Positions 1-8,056 of a stretch of 11,677 nucleotides of DNA are shown here, piece after piece. The stretch lies in the NCBI GenBank assembly GCA_963582685.1, contig CAUZSM010000048.1, positions 1-11,677 of the forward strand, written 5' to 3'. The notes under the pieces are model-generated. The model worked only from the letters and a program-made list of their open reading frames with translations, did no database searches and was not told the origin of the DNA. Each line of letters starts with the position of its first letter. The first letter of the stretch is position 1. A program made the translations under genes and the position numbers. The stretch is from CAUZSM01 sp963582685 (lineage in GTDB: Archaea; Thermoplasmatota; Poseidoniia; Poseidoniales; Thalassarchaeaceae).

Positions 1-2293
1 CTACATCTCCGTCACCGGTGAACTTGATTCCATTGATGAGTACGAATCCACCACCCTTGAGGGGGTCTCCCGCCATGAATGATTCAGCCAGGTAGTCCAG
101 AGCGGTGCCGTTGACAACCAGTTTCGGACTTCCAACGCTGTTGATCATTGGCCTTCCAGCTGCGTTTCCGAGGATGAACATCTTGCCTCCTTTTGCGCCA
201 TAACCGTAGCATTGCCCTACATCTCCGTGCACTACGAGGGTTCCAGATTTGTGAATCTGCCCAACTTGGTCCTGACCATTGCCGTGCATGTGAATTATCA
301 TGCCATCATTGCCGCTTCCGAGGTAGTCACCAGCATTGCCGTAGACATCGAGGCGAACGCCTTCTGTGGTCGGTCCAAGCCCATTTCCGATGAATCGGTG
401 GCCTTGGCAGTTGATGATTTGGAAATTATTCCATCCGACAGCAAGCAGGGCAATGATTTCGCGTGCAAGAGATTCTGAGCCTTCAATCGGGTAAGGTCTG
501 CAGTCCACGACAATCGATTGAGAGGGTGAAGCAGGTTCAGGGCGATGACCGATTGTCATCTGGCCAACGAAGTCCTCACACGGCGTGTTTGCGCTCGACA
601 TCAGAATCTCAACTATTGTATCCTCGACGCAATCCAACCATCTGCTACGACGCAGAGTTCCGGTTGGATAGCGTCGGTCGAGTAGCAAGGTGAGCAATTC
701 AACAGCATCTGTTCTGCTCACCTGTTGCGAATGGGTGTTGATCTCAGAGAGCATGGCTCGTGCTGCCGGCCAATCGGCCTCTTGCAAGCCATCCATACAG
801 ATTTCGAATGCTTCGGCAGGGCTCCAGCCTTCTGGCAGTTCAACTTCAGAGGTCATTGCTGGCTCTTGACAGTCGGGGCTTCCCTTCGGATGGGTATTGA
901 CGACTTCACCGAACTTGTTGGTCATCAGCAATTCAAAGCCATCCTTACCTTTGACCACGTCGAAGATGAATGCGCCACCGTCGGTGTAAGAGCCGCCGCG
1001 AGCGTTCCAATACTCATCGCAGCGGCGCCAGAATCGTTTGTCTTCTTCAGATAGACTGTCCAACACAGCATCGATGATCTGCTTCTCAGAGGCGCAGAAA
1101 GCGATTCCCACTTCTCCACGTTGGTAGGAGAAGACCTGAGGGCGCAGCATACTGGTGTCAGTAATTCCGAGCAGTCGATGATGGTCTTTGCCGGCGCCCT
1201 GAGCGATGATGAAGAACCAAGGTCCATCGGGCGAGCCGTGAATATGCGTCTTCTGTATTGCATCGTAAACCTGCTGTTTCTCGTCTGACAGCATCACGAA
1301 ATCGAGTTCGCTGGTCGGAGCCAGCGACTCGATAAGATATTCCAACGGATAGCCATAAATGCGCTGATGCAAATCAAATCCAAGCGCAGCGACCTCAGTA
1401 TCGGTGAAGAATAACGGTTCCATCCCTCGCTGCCTAAGGTAGTCCTTGACCGAGGTATAGTTGCTGAAATCCCCATTGTGGACCAGTGCCACGTCTATCC
1501 CCTGTCCAAACGGGTGTGCGCCACCGGGGTGGGTGACCCTTCCACGGGTGGGAAATCTATGGTGTCCAATCCATACGTGCGCGGTGATTTCTTCGAGACA
1601 GTAGTACTTGATGACGTCCTCAGCGTACCCTACGATTTTCAGAATCAACATGTCGCGGCCGTGGCTTAGCACGAAGGCATCAGCACGGCCGTCCAGCGCA
1701 TAATACTCAATGTTCAGTTTGTGTGTGTTGCGGAAGACGAATTCCGAGTGAATCGCCTCCTCGTCATCAAAGTCTCCCGGGTTGGTTCCGCTCTCGGTGA
1801 ACATGTTGGCGATGCTCTCCTCGCGCGGTCGCACGAAGTAGCAGGTGACATCAGGTGGGCATACTTCCAGCGCGGGTAACTGCTTCCAGTCCTCGATGGT
1901 TGGCATTTCATGAACGTGGTCTAAATGGTAGACTGCGTGGATATACTTCTCCTCCACCTCTTCCTTGACTTCGGAGTTCAGATAAGCGATTGTAATCATG
2001 AATGATTGTTGCAGAATCTCAGCAGTGGTTCCGAATTGGCTGGCATTCATTCCGACAAGCGCGACTCCACCACCCTTGCCGTTACCACGATTTCTCATCT
2101 GCTCAAGCGACTTGAACAGGTGGCGGCCGGCGACTGGAACTTCACAGGCTAGGCCGATTACCCCACAGCCGCCCTCTGCCGCATCTTCATCGTTCATCTC
2201 TATACGCGGCAGCGATTCTGTCAGTCGCTTACGGGCGGCAATAATCGCTTCGGGGTCTGCTGGAACATCTCCGCGTGGGCGAGAGTCGAACAT
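1..2293 (-). CDS. gltB: Glutamate synthase glutaminase subunit: class II glutamine amidotransferase fused to a GXGXG domain (3' end cut by window edge)
   Basis: The frame is open for 764 codons to the left edge with no stop, so the C-terminus is missing. It should hydrolyse glutamine and pass ammonia to the FMN subunit encoded just upstream. The class II (Ntn) amidotransferase domain spans about residues 43-415. Cys43 in EGGCGVIGL is the likely nucleophile and must be exposed by removing a 42-residue propeptide, as in bacterial GltB. HHRFPTRG (Arg246), AHPF and VHNGDF (Asn273, Gly274, Asp275) are the expected glutamine-binding and oxyanion motifs. A helical linker (about 415-590) leads to a GXGXG beta-helix domain from about residue 594, rich in Gly-x-Gly turns such as VYGNAGDYLG and VHGDVGQCYGYGAKGG. 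The start ATG overlaps the preceding stop by one base (TGATG), with GGAGGTGA at 2300-2307 six bases upstream. Unlike bacterial GltB, no FMN domain lies between the two halves. Family assignment is secure; the gene symbol is given by analogy. Confidence 0.9.
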   Translation of the reverse strand, partial: MFDSRPRGDVPADPEAIIAARKRLTESLPRIEMNDEDAAEGGCGVIGLACEVPVAGRHLFKSLEQMRNRGNGKGGGVALVGMNASQFGTTAEILQQSFMITIAYLNSEVKEEVEEKYIHAVYHLDHVHEMPTIEDWKQLPALEVCPPDVTCYFVRPREESIANMFTESGTNPGDFDDEEAIHSEFVFRNTHKLNIEYYALDGRADAFVLSHGRDMLILKIVGYAEDVIKYYCLEEITAHVWIGHHRFPTRGRVTHPGGAHPFGQGIDVALVHNGDFSNYTSVKDYLRQRGMEPLFFTDTEVAALGFDLHQRIYGYPLEYLIESLAPTSELDFVMLSDEKQQVYDAIQKTHIHGSPDGPWFFIIAQGAGKDHHRLLGITDTSMLRPQVFSYQRGEVGIAFCASEKQIIDAVLDSLSEEDKRFWRRCDEYWNARGGSYTDGGAFIFDVVKGKDGFELLMTNKFGEVVNTHPKGSPDCQEPAMTSEVELPEGWSPAEAFEICMDGLQEADWPAARAMLSEINTHSQQVSRTDAVELLTLLLDRRYPTGTLRRSRWLDCVEDTIVEILMSSANTPCEDFVGQMTIGHRPEPASPSQSIVVDCRPYPIEGSESLAREIIALLAVGWNNFQIINCQGHRFIGNGLGPTTEGVRLDVYGNAGDYLGSGNDGMIIHMHGNGQDQVGQIHKSGTLVVHGDVGQCYGYGAKGGKMFILGNAAGRPMINSVGSPKLVVNGTALDYLAESFMAGDPLKGGGFVLINGIKFTGDGDV

Positions 2294-3621
2294 CACTCAT
2301 CACCTCCTGCGGTGTACCGCAGCAAATCGGTTCTACCGCGCAACTCGCTGATAGAGGATAGTCCGAGTTTGCGAAGAATCTCGCGAATACGCCACTGCAA
2401 GGCATTGTAGTAGTTGTCAAGTCGCATCGCGCCCCAACTCTGCTGCACCCATTCCTGCAACTCAACATCGGTGGTGGTCAACCCCCACGGGCAGCCGCGT
2501 CCGCTTGGGCCGCCTTCGCAGTTGGCGCAGCGGGTGCAACCCATCGCAACTAGGTCAGAGGTTCCCAAAACACAGCCGTCTGCTCCCAAAGCGATTGCCT
2601 TCGCAATGTCATCAGCAGTTCTGACACCACCGCTGGCAATCAGGGTGACATTGTTGCGGATTCCTTCCTTCTGCATGAACTTGTGAACCTTGGGAATCGC
2701 CAACTCAATCGGCATGGCGATATTCTTCTTGGCAATCTCTGGAGCGGCTCCAGTGCCGCCGAATCCACCGTCGAGGTGGATGATGTGTGCCCCGGCATAA
2801 AATGAGCCAACTGCGACCATGTCAACGTCGTGAGGCGTGCTAACTTTAACTGACATCAGCGCGGTTGGATTGATTGTTTTTATCCAATCGAGATGCTTCA
2901 TGTGGTCCTCCACTGAATAGGTTGAATGAAACGGGAACGGACTGAATAGTGACACGAATGGAACCGAGCCACGCATTTTTGAAACCTCTTCGCCAGCCTT
3001 GGCGCCAAGCAGGTGTCCACCGAGTCCGGGTTTCGCGCCTTGTGCATACTTGAACTCCACAATTGGTGTGGCGATAATCGATCTCTCCTCGACTCCGAAA
3101 TAGCCGGTCGCAACCTGTGTGATGACGTGGTCCTGCACAGCGTAGAGTTCCTCTGGATAACCGCCTTCACCGGTTGACATCAGCGTGTCCCACTTCTTTG
3201 AGTTCAACGCACGGGACATCATCACATTGACCGATACTGAACCGTATGACATTCCTCCACCATACCATGGTACAGCGATGGTGATGTCACGGCGGCCATC
3301 CCCGCGGCGATTCAAATCCAGAGACATATCGATGTCATCGTTGTGTTCAAGCCACTGCTCCTCATCGAGGAACTTGAAATCCAACCTGTCGAATCCACCA
3401 CCGCTCTTGCCGGTCTTGTAGTTGAGATGGTCTGGTACCTTTCCGGTCTCCGCCATGTACCATGTGGCTGCAATCAGCTCATCGGTCCATCTGGCGTCTC
3501 CCAATGTTTCGGGCAGATTTAGACCAGTTTCTGGGGATGAAACGGTGTGCAATCCCCCATGCATCAGATGCAGGGTTTTCTCCAACAGGGCTGGACTAGG
3601 TTTGACGGGGTCTTTCGCCAT
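2293..3621 (-). CDS. gltB: Glutamate synthase FMN/Fe-S synthase subunit (archaeal-type GltB central domain)
   Basis: This 442-residue protein is the catalytic alpha/beta barrel of glutamate synthase, which reduces 2-iminoglutarate, formed from 2-oxoglutarate and ammonia, to glutamate on FMN. Characteristic motifs in order are PWYGGGMSYGSVS (118-130), the STGEGG region (149-154), KPGLGGHL (197-204), SVKVST with Lys259, HLDGGFGGTGAAPE (282-295) and the flavin-phosphate segment ASGGVRTADDIAKA (329-342). A Cys group follows (C362, C365, C368, C377 in CTRCANC and GRGCPWG) and probably binds the Fe-S cluster that relays electrons to FMN. It lacks amidotransferase and GXGXG domains, which lie in the next gene. 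Start ATG 3621 overlaps the upstream stop by one base and has a strong GGGAGGTGA site at 3628-3636, six bases away; the downstream gene overlaps in the same way. Translational coupling of a 1:1:1 complex is inferred. Confidence 0.93.
   Translation of the reverse strand: MAKDPVKPSPALLEKTLHLMHGGLHTVSSPETGLNLPETLGDARWTDELIAATWYMAETGKVPDHLNYKTGKSGGGFDRLDFKFLDEEQWLEHNDDIDMSLDLNRRGDGRRDITIAVPWYGGGMSYGSVSVNVMMSRALNSKKWDTLMSTGEGGYPEELYAVQDHVITQVATGYFGVEERSIIATPIVEFKYAQGAKPGLGGHLLGAKAGEEVSKMRGSVPFVSLFSPFPFHSTYSVEDHMKHLDWIKTINPTALMSVKVSTPHDVDMVAVGSFYAGAHIIHLDGGFGGTGAAPEIAKKNIAMPIELAIPKVHKFMQKEGIRNNVTLIASGGVRTADDIAKAIALGADGCVLGTSDLVAMGCTRCANCEGGPSGRGCPWGLTTTDVELQEWVQQSWGAMRLDNYYNALQWRIREILRKLGLSSISELRGRTDLLRYTAGGDE
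2300..2307 (-). promoter_or_regulatory. Strong ribosome binding site of the amidotransferase/GXGXG gene
   Basis: GGAGGTGA read on the minus strand lies six bases before ATG 2293 and inside the last codons of the upstream gene. Together with the TGATG overlap it fixes the start and suggests re-initiation by terminating ribosomes. Confidence 0.8.
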
Positions 3622-5108
3622 CAGAAATCACCTCCCGGAAAACCTTCGATATCGGCGAATGCTTCTGCCTCAAGATGGCTGCACCACATGGCTCGACCGG
3701 TCTCTCCGCGCAAGCGACGAACCTCACGAATCCCCATCGCGCCAAGAATCTCCAGCATCTGGTCACGCCATGAGCATGAGAGATTATTCAGTCGCTGCGA
3801 ACCCCATTCGAGGTCGAGATTCTTTGGTAGAGCGACCTGCACAGCATCCCTGTTCTGCAGGTCGCCGCTGAGATGTGCCTGCATTGCCACCAGCAGTGGC
3901 AGGTCGAGAGCGACCGCATCCAGTCCACAAATGATTGCCTTGGGCAAATGTTCGGCACCGGCAACCCCGCCGGACCCAATCAGGGTGACAGTATCCCGCT
4001 CGCCGCTTTCGATAAGAGCGAAGTGCGCCTCCTGTAGTAATTCCATCACGAATCTGCCATCATCTCCCAGACCATGATAGTCAGCGACGAAGTGGATGAC
4101 GCTGACCCCAGCACCGACCATTTCCATCATGGTCGATTTCCAGTCACCGGCGAAAGGTAGCCGAACTGCTACCGTCAGGTCACTTGACTTGGTGGCCGCG
4201 AATGCCTCAGCATCCCATGAGGTCATCTCAACCATCTGGGTGCCTTTGCCGAAAGAATCGATTGTGCCAATCTCAAACGGTCTGACCATTGGAGCAACCC
4301 ACGGCCCAGCAAGACCGAGTTCACGGACAGTGTCGGCCGGTAGCAGGGCGAGCGAATCTATCTCGGCAGCCGTCTTTGCATAGATTCGTGCAACTATTGG
4401 GTTGCTGATTGTCGTAGGTGGAGCATCGAAGATGAATGGGACTTGAATGGTCACCATCTTCGGAGGGTTCAGAATAGCACCCTTGGCAGAGAACTTCAGT
4501 TGCATCGGCTTGGAGCCGAGGTCAACACTGGTGCCAATCAACTCGCGACCGTGAATACCATCTCGGCTCGGTCGCACAATCTCAGACATATCGGTGAACA
4601 TCTGGTCAAAACCTGGTCCACCGAAACGACCTCGATACCCCTGTCCTCGAACTGGAACACCACCTTTGCGAGACTCCTCATCAATGGTGGCGATGTGCTT
4701 GTGAGTCATGTAAGAATCACCGAGACGACTCAAGTCTGGATTGTGGGTGACTGAGATGAAATCGGGGTGCTGAACTTCGCAGCGCAGACAACCAACACAC
4801 AGGTCTGGACGAGGTGCGAAGCCACCGACTGGGCCACTGAAAACCCCATAGGTACATGGTCGAGAGAAGATGACATTCCACTTGCCGAAGTACTTGAAGA
4901 ACTCCTTGAAAATCAATTTGGCTAGACCGACTTTTCCGACCTTGACGTTGAAGCGGCGAGGGATCTTCTGCCTGTCGCCAGTGTTTGATGAGTCAATGTT
5001 GTAGCGATGGTAAGTGTCGGCTTTCTCCCGCGACATTTTCGCCGCATCGGCCACAGGCAATGCGATTGTGGCGACTCTACCGTTTGTTTCTACCACGCTT
5101 TTCTTCAT
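3621..5108 (-). CDS. Glutamate synthase-related protein: FMN-barrel paralogue with N-terminal CxxCxxC cluster
   Basis: This is a 495-residue first gene of the operon. An N-terminal region carries RPCTYGVFSGP (Cys85) followed by LCVGCLRC (C104, C107, C110), a four-Cys set suited to a [4Fe-4S] cluster. Then come RGQGYRGRFGGPGFDQMFTD (154-173) and IVRPSRDGIHGREL, typical of glutamate-synthase-related proteins. The C-terminal half is a barrel with a flavin-phosphate-like segment IGSGGVAGAEHLPKA (377-391), recalling the 442-residue subunit. It lacks both the Cys-rich tail and the DGGFGGTG loop of that subunit, so it may be a non-catalytic or electron-transfer partner. I chose ATG 5108 because GGAGAGGATGGG lies directly upstream and MKKSV starts a normal N-terminus; an in-frame ATG at 5174 would add 22 residues with a poorer fit, crossing a leader hairpin. 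Its exact role is unknown to me; family membership is well supported. Confidence 0.85.
   Translation of the reverse strand: MKKSVVETNGRVATIALPVADAAKMSREKADTYHRYNIDSSNTGDRQKIPRRFNVKVGKVGLAKLIFKEFFKYFGKWNVIFSRPCTYGVFSGPVGGFAPRPDLCVGCLRCEVQHPDFISVTHNPDLSRLGDSYMTHKHIATIDEESRKGGVPVRGQGYRGRFGGPGFDQMFTDMSEIVRPSRDGIHGRELIGTSVDLGSKPMQLKFSAKGAILNPPKMVTIQVPFIFDAPPTTISNPIVARIYAKTAAEIDSLALLPADTVRELGLAGPWVAPMVRPFEIGTIDSFGKGTQMVEMTSWDAEAFAATKSSDLTVAVRLPFAGDWKSTMMEMVGAGVSVIHFVADYHGLGDDGRFVMELLQEAHFALIESGERDTVTLIGSGGVAGAEHLPKAIICGLDAVALDLPLLVAMQAHLSGDLQNRDAVQVALPKNLDLEWGSQRLNNLSCSWRDQMLEILGAMGIREVRRLRGETGRAMWCSHLEAEAFADIEGFPGGDF
3628..3636 (-). promoter_or_regulatory. Strong ribosome binding site of the FMN subunit gene
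   Basis: GGGAGGTGA on the minus strand lies six bases before ATG 3621, inside the end of the upstream gene. It is nearly the same site as at the next junction, so the two downstream subunits are probably translated at similar rates. Confidence 0.8.
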
Positions 5109-5138
5109 CCCATCCTCTCCATTCGACAGCATCCGCCA

Positions 5139-5155
5139 TGCCCCCAACGGGGGCA
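5139..5155 (-). promoter_or_regulatory. Perfect GC-rich hairpin in the leader of the glutamate synthase operon
   Basis: TGCCCCC, a three-base loop and GGGGGCA form a 7-bp perfect stem, 31 bases upstream of start codon 5108. It is not followed by a T-run, so it is less likely a terminator than a leader structure that affects translation or mRNA stability. A near-palindrome GTAACGCGTCAC (5159-5170) sits four bases beyond it and could be an operator. Confidence 0.4.
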
Positions 5156-5235
5156 ACGGTAACGCGTCACACACTTAATCCTTCAGATTTTCTATCCGTA
5201 TTCACAACGTATTACGATAATTGTGTCCGTTTGTC

Positions 5236-5242
5236 TATAATT
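5236..5242 (-). promoter_or_regulatory. Candidate TATA box of the glutamate synthase operon
   Basis: On the minus strand AATTATA in the context GGAATTATAGAC resembles an archaeal TATA box. Transcription would begin about 25 bases further on, near 5210, giving a leader of about 100 bases before ATG 5108. Other AT-rich stretches nearby (around 5215-5222 and 5187-5196) could serve instead. Confidence 0.35.
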
Positions 5243-5412
5243 CCAACTATCCCCTAAACGTTCGCACAGTAATTAACAATTTTCCTGAACATTTGCGTTC
5301 CACTTGGCTTGAATTGACTAATTTCACTGAACGAATGGTCACCATCAATGCTCAACTACAGCCAAACGCGCAGTCTATCAGGCACAATCTGAAACTGCAC
5401 TTACCTTTCAGA

Positions 5413-5820
5413 TCAGGTGCGAGTGATTTTGACTGAAGTCGCTTCCAGACTCCAACCCGGAACCTTCTGGGCGGCATCATCGACGAAGGGCTGCAGGTCT
5501 GCGAGCAGTTCTACTATGCTCACACCCCACAATTCCTCTAACTTCGGCGAATCCGATGTACCGAGTTTTTCCGTCACCTTAGACCACATATTCGCAATTC
5601 CGCGTGGGTTCTGACGTTCATATTGGAATAACAGGGCAGCGCATTGAATCATTCCCTGGATGCCTAGGATGAAGGACGGCTCGGCCCGTTGTGCCTTCAG
5701 CGATTTCCAGAGATCCTCCCAATCCTCGTGGGCATGCCAGAATCGACCAGAATCGAATTCGTTGATGCCAGCGTCGAACCATATCTGCTGCTGCGCAGAG
5801 AGCGGACCGGCATCATCCAT
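5413..5820 (-). CDS. DUF309 family protein
   Basis: This 135-residue protein matches the small all-helical DUF309 family, whose biochemical role is not established. The family signature is visible: FWHAHEDWEDLW (27-38), GIQGMIQCAALLF (53-65) and NPRG (71-74), the last in the position of the usual Asn-x-x-Gly of the family. The conserved His/Glu residues of HAHEDWE suggest a metal or small-molecule site, which is inference. I chose ATG 5820 because GAGGGGG lies just upstream; an in-frame ATG at 5835 would add MRGGA. No signal peptide or membrane segment is seen, so it should be cytoplasmic. It is divergent from the YyaL-like gene, with fewer than 100 bases between the starts, so the two may share a control region. 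Family call is confident, function is not. Confidence 0.82.
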   Translation of the reverse strand: MDDAGPLSAQQQIWFDAGINEFDSGRFWHAHEDWEDLWKSLKAQRAEPSFILGIQGMIQCAALLFQYERQNPRGIANMWSKVTEKLGTSDSPKLEELWGVSIVELLADLQPFVDDAAQKVPGWSLEATSVKITRT

Positions 5821-5918
5821 GGCGCCCCCTCGCATCTATCCGCTTTCAATCAACGCTTGCAAGAAGTCTGGTAAATGGATACAGATAATTGAATAGCGGA
5901 CGAGCACGTCTTCGCCGC
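5821..5918. promoter_or_regulatory. Shared divergent promoter region of the DUF309 and YyaL-like genes
   Basis: The 98-base gap contains an AT-rich core (about 5869-5897). On the plus strand AGATAATTGAATA (5884-5896) could be a TATA box placing the transcript start almost on ATG 5919, which would give a leaderless mRNA. On the minus strand the CTGTATCCATTTACC segment (about 5869-5883) could drive DUF309. Exact boxes are uncertain. Confidence 0.35.
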
Positions 5919-7931
5919 ATGAAGGAGGAGGCGTTGGTCAATCGGCTCGACCGTTGCACCTCCCCATACCTGCTTCAGCATTCGAGCAACCCAGTGGCGT
6001 GGCAACCCTGGGATGATGAGACTATAGAGGAGGCAAGAAGGCGTGACCGACCGCTGTTGGTATCGATTGGCTACGCCGCCTGTCATTGGTGCCACGTCAT
6101 GGAACATGAGTCATTCAACGATGAGGAGACTGCGGCGCTGATGAACGAGCGCCTGGTCTGCGTGAAGGTCGACCGTGAAGAGCAACCCGATGTCGATTCT
6201 CTCTACATGTCGGCCTGTCAGGCGATGACTGGGTCCGGGGGTTGGCCGCTCAACGCTTTCATCGATCCACACACGCTCAAACCATTCTTCGCTGGCACCT
6301 ATTTCCCACCTGAACCGCGTCACGGCCACTCATCATGGAAGCAGATTGTGACTGCGCTCACCGATGCTTGGCGAGATGAGCGCGATGCTGTTCTCGAGAA
6401 CGCTGGCCGATTGACCGAGCACATCGAACGGATGACGCCGAGAATCGAAGCCAATGAGACCGACCTCGCAGAGTTGATTGCAGGGGTGGCGGAGGCAAGC
6501 GTCCTACACACCCTCAAGATGTTCGATACGACAGCCGGCGGTTTCGGTGGCGCCCCGAAGTTTCCGCAACCGATGAGATTCGAAGGGCTGCTGCGGCAAG
6601 GTTCCGATGAGGCGCAGCATGTCGTGGCGACCTCGCTGGAACAGATGGCTGGACGAGGTCTGTTCGACCACATCGGAGGTGGATGGCACCGCTACTGCGT
6701 CGATGCAGAATGGGCGGTTCCCCACTTTGAGAAGATGCTGTACGACAACGCGCTGCTGCTGCCCGTCCACGCGCGTGCTCTGCGAGAAGGAGTCGGGGAT
6801 GCGGCGATGCACGAGAGGGTAATCCGGCTGACCCTGCAATGGCTGGAACGTGAGATGTTGGACCCGGATGGAGGCGTCTGGTCGACCCTCGACGCAGATT
6901 CTGATGACGGTTCCGGCCACAATGAGGAAGGAGAATTCTATCTGTGGACTCCCGAACAGGTCGAGACGGTCCTAGGAACCGATGACGGGGTGTTGGCCTG
7001 TCAGCGGTGGACCATCACAGACAATGGCAATTTCGAAGGCAGCGGCAGAAGCGTGCTGGCCCTGAGCGAGGTCGATGGACTCGACGACGCCAAGGAAGAG
7101 GAATTGCGCCTCGCCCTGCTCGATGCTCGCTCAAAGCGTCCTCGCCCGGGAACCGACGACAAGGTGCTGACGGCGTGGAATGGAATGCTGTTGGTGGCAT
7201 GCGGAACCCTCGATGGAGAGGCCAGCCGCCGCATCGGCGATCATGTCGCACAGGGTCTGATGGAACGCTCCACCCTGAGCGATGGTTCGGTTCTTCGCAC
7301 CCGCAGAGGTGAAACCGACGGCGGGGTTGGATTCCTCGACGATAGTGCTTGGGCGGCCTCAGGCCTGCTCAATTGGGGTATTCGTGTTGATGATGGGAAA
7401 CTCATCGAGCGTGCATTGGCCATCACCGACCGTCTGCTCGATGATTTCTCAGACTCAGAGGGGGGCTTTTGGCTTGCAACCGAAGCACACAGCGAACTGC
7501 CAATCAGGCAGCGCTCCGAGTCCGACTCGGCGGTGCCGGGCGCCACTGCTGTTGCGGTACGTTTGCTGACCAATCTGCTTGGCATCTGGCCGGCCCATGC
7601 ATCTGCTGAGCGCTGGCGAAAGGTGGCAGAAGGCGCGCTGCGAAACCTCTCAGGCGCATTGGCGCATCAGGGTCCGGCCTACTGGGCTCTGCTCAACGCC
7701 GCCTGTGACTTCACTGAACCTTGGGCAATTTGGTTCGTCCACCACGATGGCGCGGAACCACCGGAAGTCTCGCAACTGCGCCGAGATGCAGGCGACAGGC
7801 AACTCGTGGTTTCCTCAAAAAAGGCCGAAGGCGGAAAAAGCCGTGGTGATGAAGAATGGATGGCGTGGTTGTGCGAAGGCATGACCTGCAGACCGCCTAT
7901 TACCGCTGCAACAGACCTCCGATGGTCGTGA
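5919..7931 (+). CDS. YyaL/SSP411 (DUF255) family protein with N-terminal thioredoxin-like domain
   Basis: The 670-residue protein has the full architecture of the YyaL / spermatogenesis-associated protein 20 family. A thioredoxin-like domain at the N-terminus begins with NRLDRCTSPYLLQHSSNPV and carries the Cys pair ACHWCHVME (C55, C58). An (alpha/alpha)6-barrel region follows, with GGFGGAPKFPQP (208-219), GLFDHIGGGWHRYC (248-260), FEKMLYDNALL (270-280), DADSDD and EEGEFYLWT (325-343), DNGNFEG (368-374) and DDKVLTAWNGM (413-423). The tail CEGMTCRPPIT (C652, C657) is also typical. Length is close to the family norm. The substrate is not established; a redox or sugar-related enzyme is often suggested. 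I prefer ATG 5919; a TTG at 5889 would add 10 residues, and a TTG at 5934 has GGAGGAGG just upstream and would also suit the family N-terminus. It is cytoplasmic by sequence. Confidence 0.92.
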   Translation: MKEEALVNRLDRCTSPYLLQHSSNPVAWQPWDDETIEEARRRDRPLLVSIGYAACHWCHVMEHESFNDEETAALMNERLVCVKVDREEQPDVDSLYMSACQAMTGSGGWPLNAFIDPHTLKPFFAGTYFPPEPRHGHSSWKQIVTALTDAWRDERDAVLENAGRLTEHIERMTPRIEANETDLAELIAGVAEASVLHTLKMFDTTAGGFGGAPKFPQPMRFEGLLRQGSDEAQHVVATSLEQMAGRGLFDHIGGGWHRYCVDAEWAVPHFEKMLYDNALLLPVHARALREGVGDAAMHERVIRLTLQWLEREMLDPDGGVWSTLDADSDDGSGHNEEGEFYLWTPEQVETVLGTDDGVLACQRWTITDNGNFEGSGRSVLALSEVDGLDDAKEEELRLALLDARSKRPRPGTDDKVLTAWNGMLLVACGTLDGEASRRIGDHVAQGLMERSTLSDGSVLRTRRGETDGGVGFLDDSAWAASGLLNWGIRVDDGKLIERALAITDRLLDDFSDSEGGFWLATEAHSELPIRQRSESDSAVPGATAVAVRLLTNLLGIWPAHASAERWRKVAEGALRNLSGALAHQGPAYWALLNAACDFTEPWAIWFVHHDGAEPPEVSQLRRDAGDRQLVVSSKKAEGGKSRGDEEWMAWLCEGMTCRPPITAATDLRWS

Positions 7932-7937
7932 TTCGAG

Positions 7938-8010
7938 TGGACGTGCCGAGATTTGAACTCGGGGCCTCTACAATGCCAATGTAGCGATCTTCCAGCTGAT
8001 CTACACGCCC
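7938..8010 (-). tRNA. tRNA-Ala (anticodon GGC)
   Basis: The minus strand folds into a full 73-base cloverleaf. The acceptor stem is GGGCGTG/CACGTCC, the anticodon stem CTACA/TGTAG encloses loop TTGGCAT (anticodon GGC), and the T arm is CCGAG-TTCAAAT-CTCGG. The G3:U70 wobble pair, the main alanine identity element, is present. The discriminator is A and CCA is not encoded. The 3' end lies seven bases from the stop of the convergent YyaL-like gene. A possible TATA box (CTTAAATGAG, 8057-8066, minus) lies about 50 bases upstream. Confidence 0.97.
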
Positions 8011-8056
8011 ATTTGCTCACAAACACGGCTTGAGAGCGCAGCGACGAATGGCCCCG

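Larger units (their letters stand above)
5109..5412. other. 304-base AT-rich spacer between the glutamate synthase operon and the DUF309 gene
   Basis: No convincing gene is seen. The right part is AT-rich and the left part, the operon leader, carries a GC-rich hairpin. A plus-strand reading frame from about 5221 to 5436 has no family resemblance, no ribosome binding site and runs into the DUF309 gene, so I do not call it. The spacer lies upstream of the glutamate synthase operon and downstream of the DUF309 stop, so it should hold the operon promoter and any terminator of DUF309. Confidence 0.6.

Noticed and set aside
193..1669. Several plus-strand open frames opposite the amidotransferase/GXGXG gene
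   Set aside because: Their translations show no family motifs, while the minus-strand frame is open throughout and carries clear catalytic motifs.
5221..5436. 71-codon plus-strand frame in the operon spacer
   Set aside because: No ribosome binding site, no recognisable motif, AT-rich non-coding-like composition, and it overlaps the end of the DUF309 gene.
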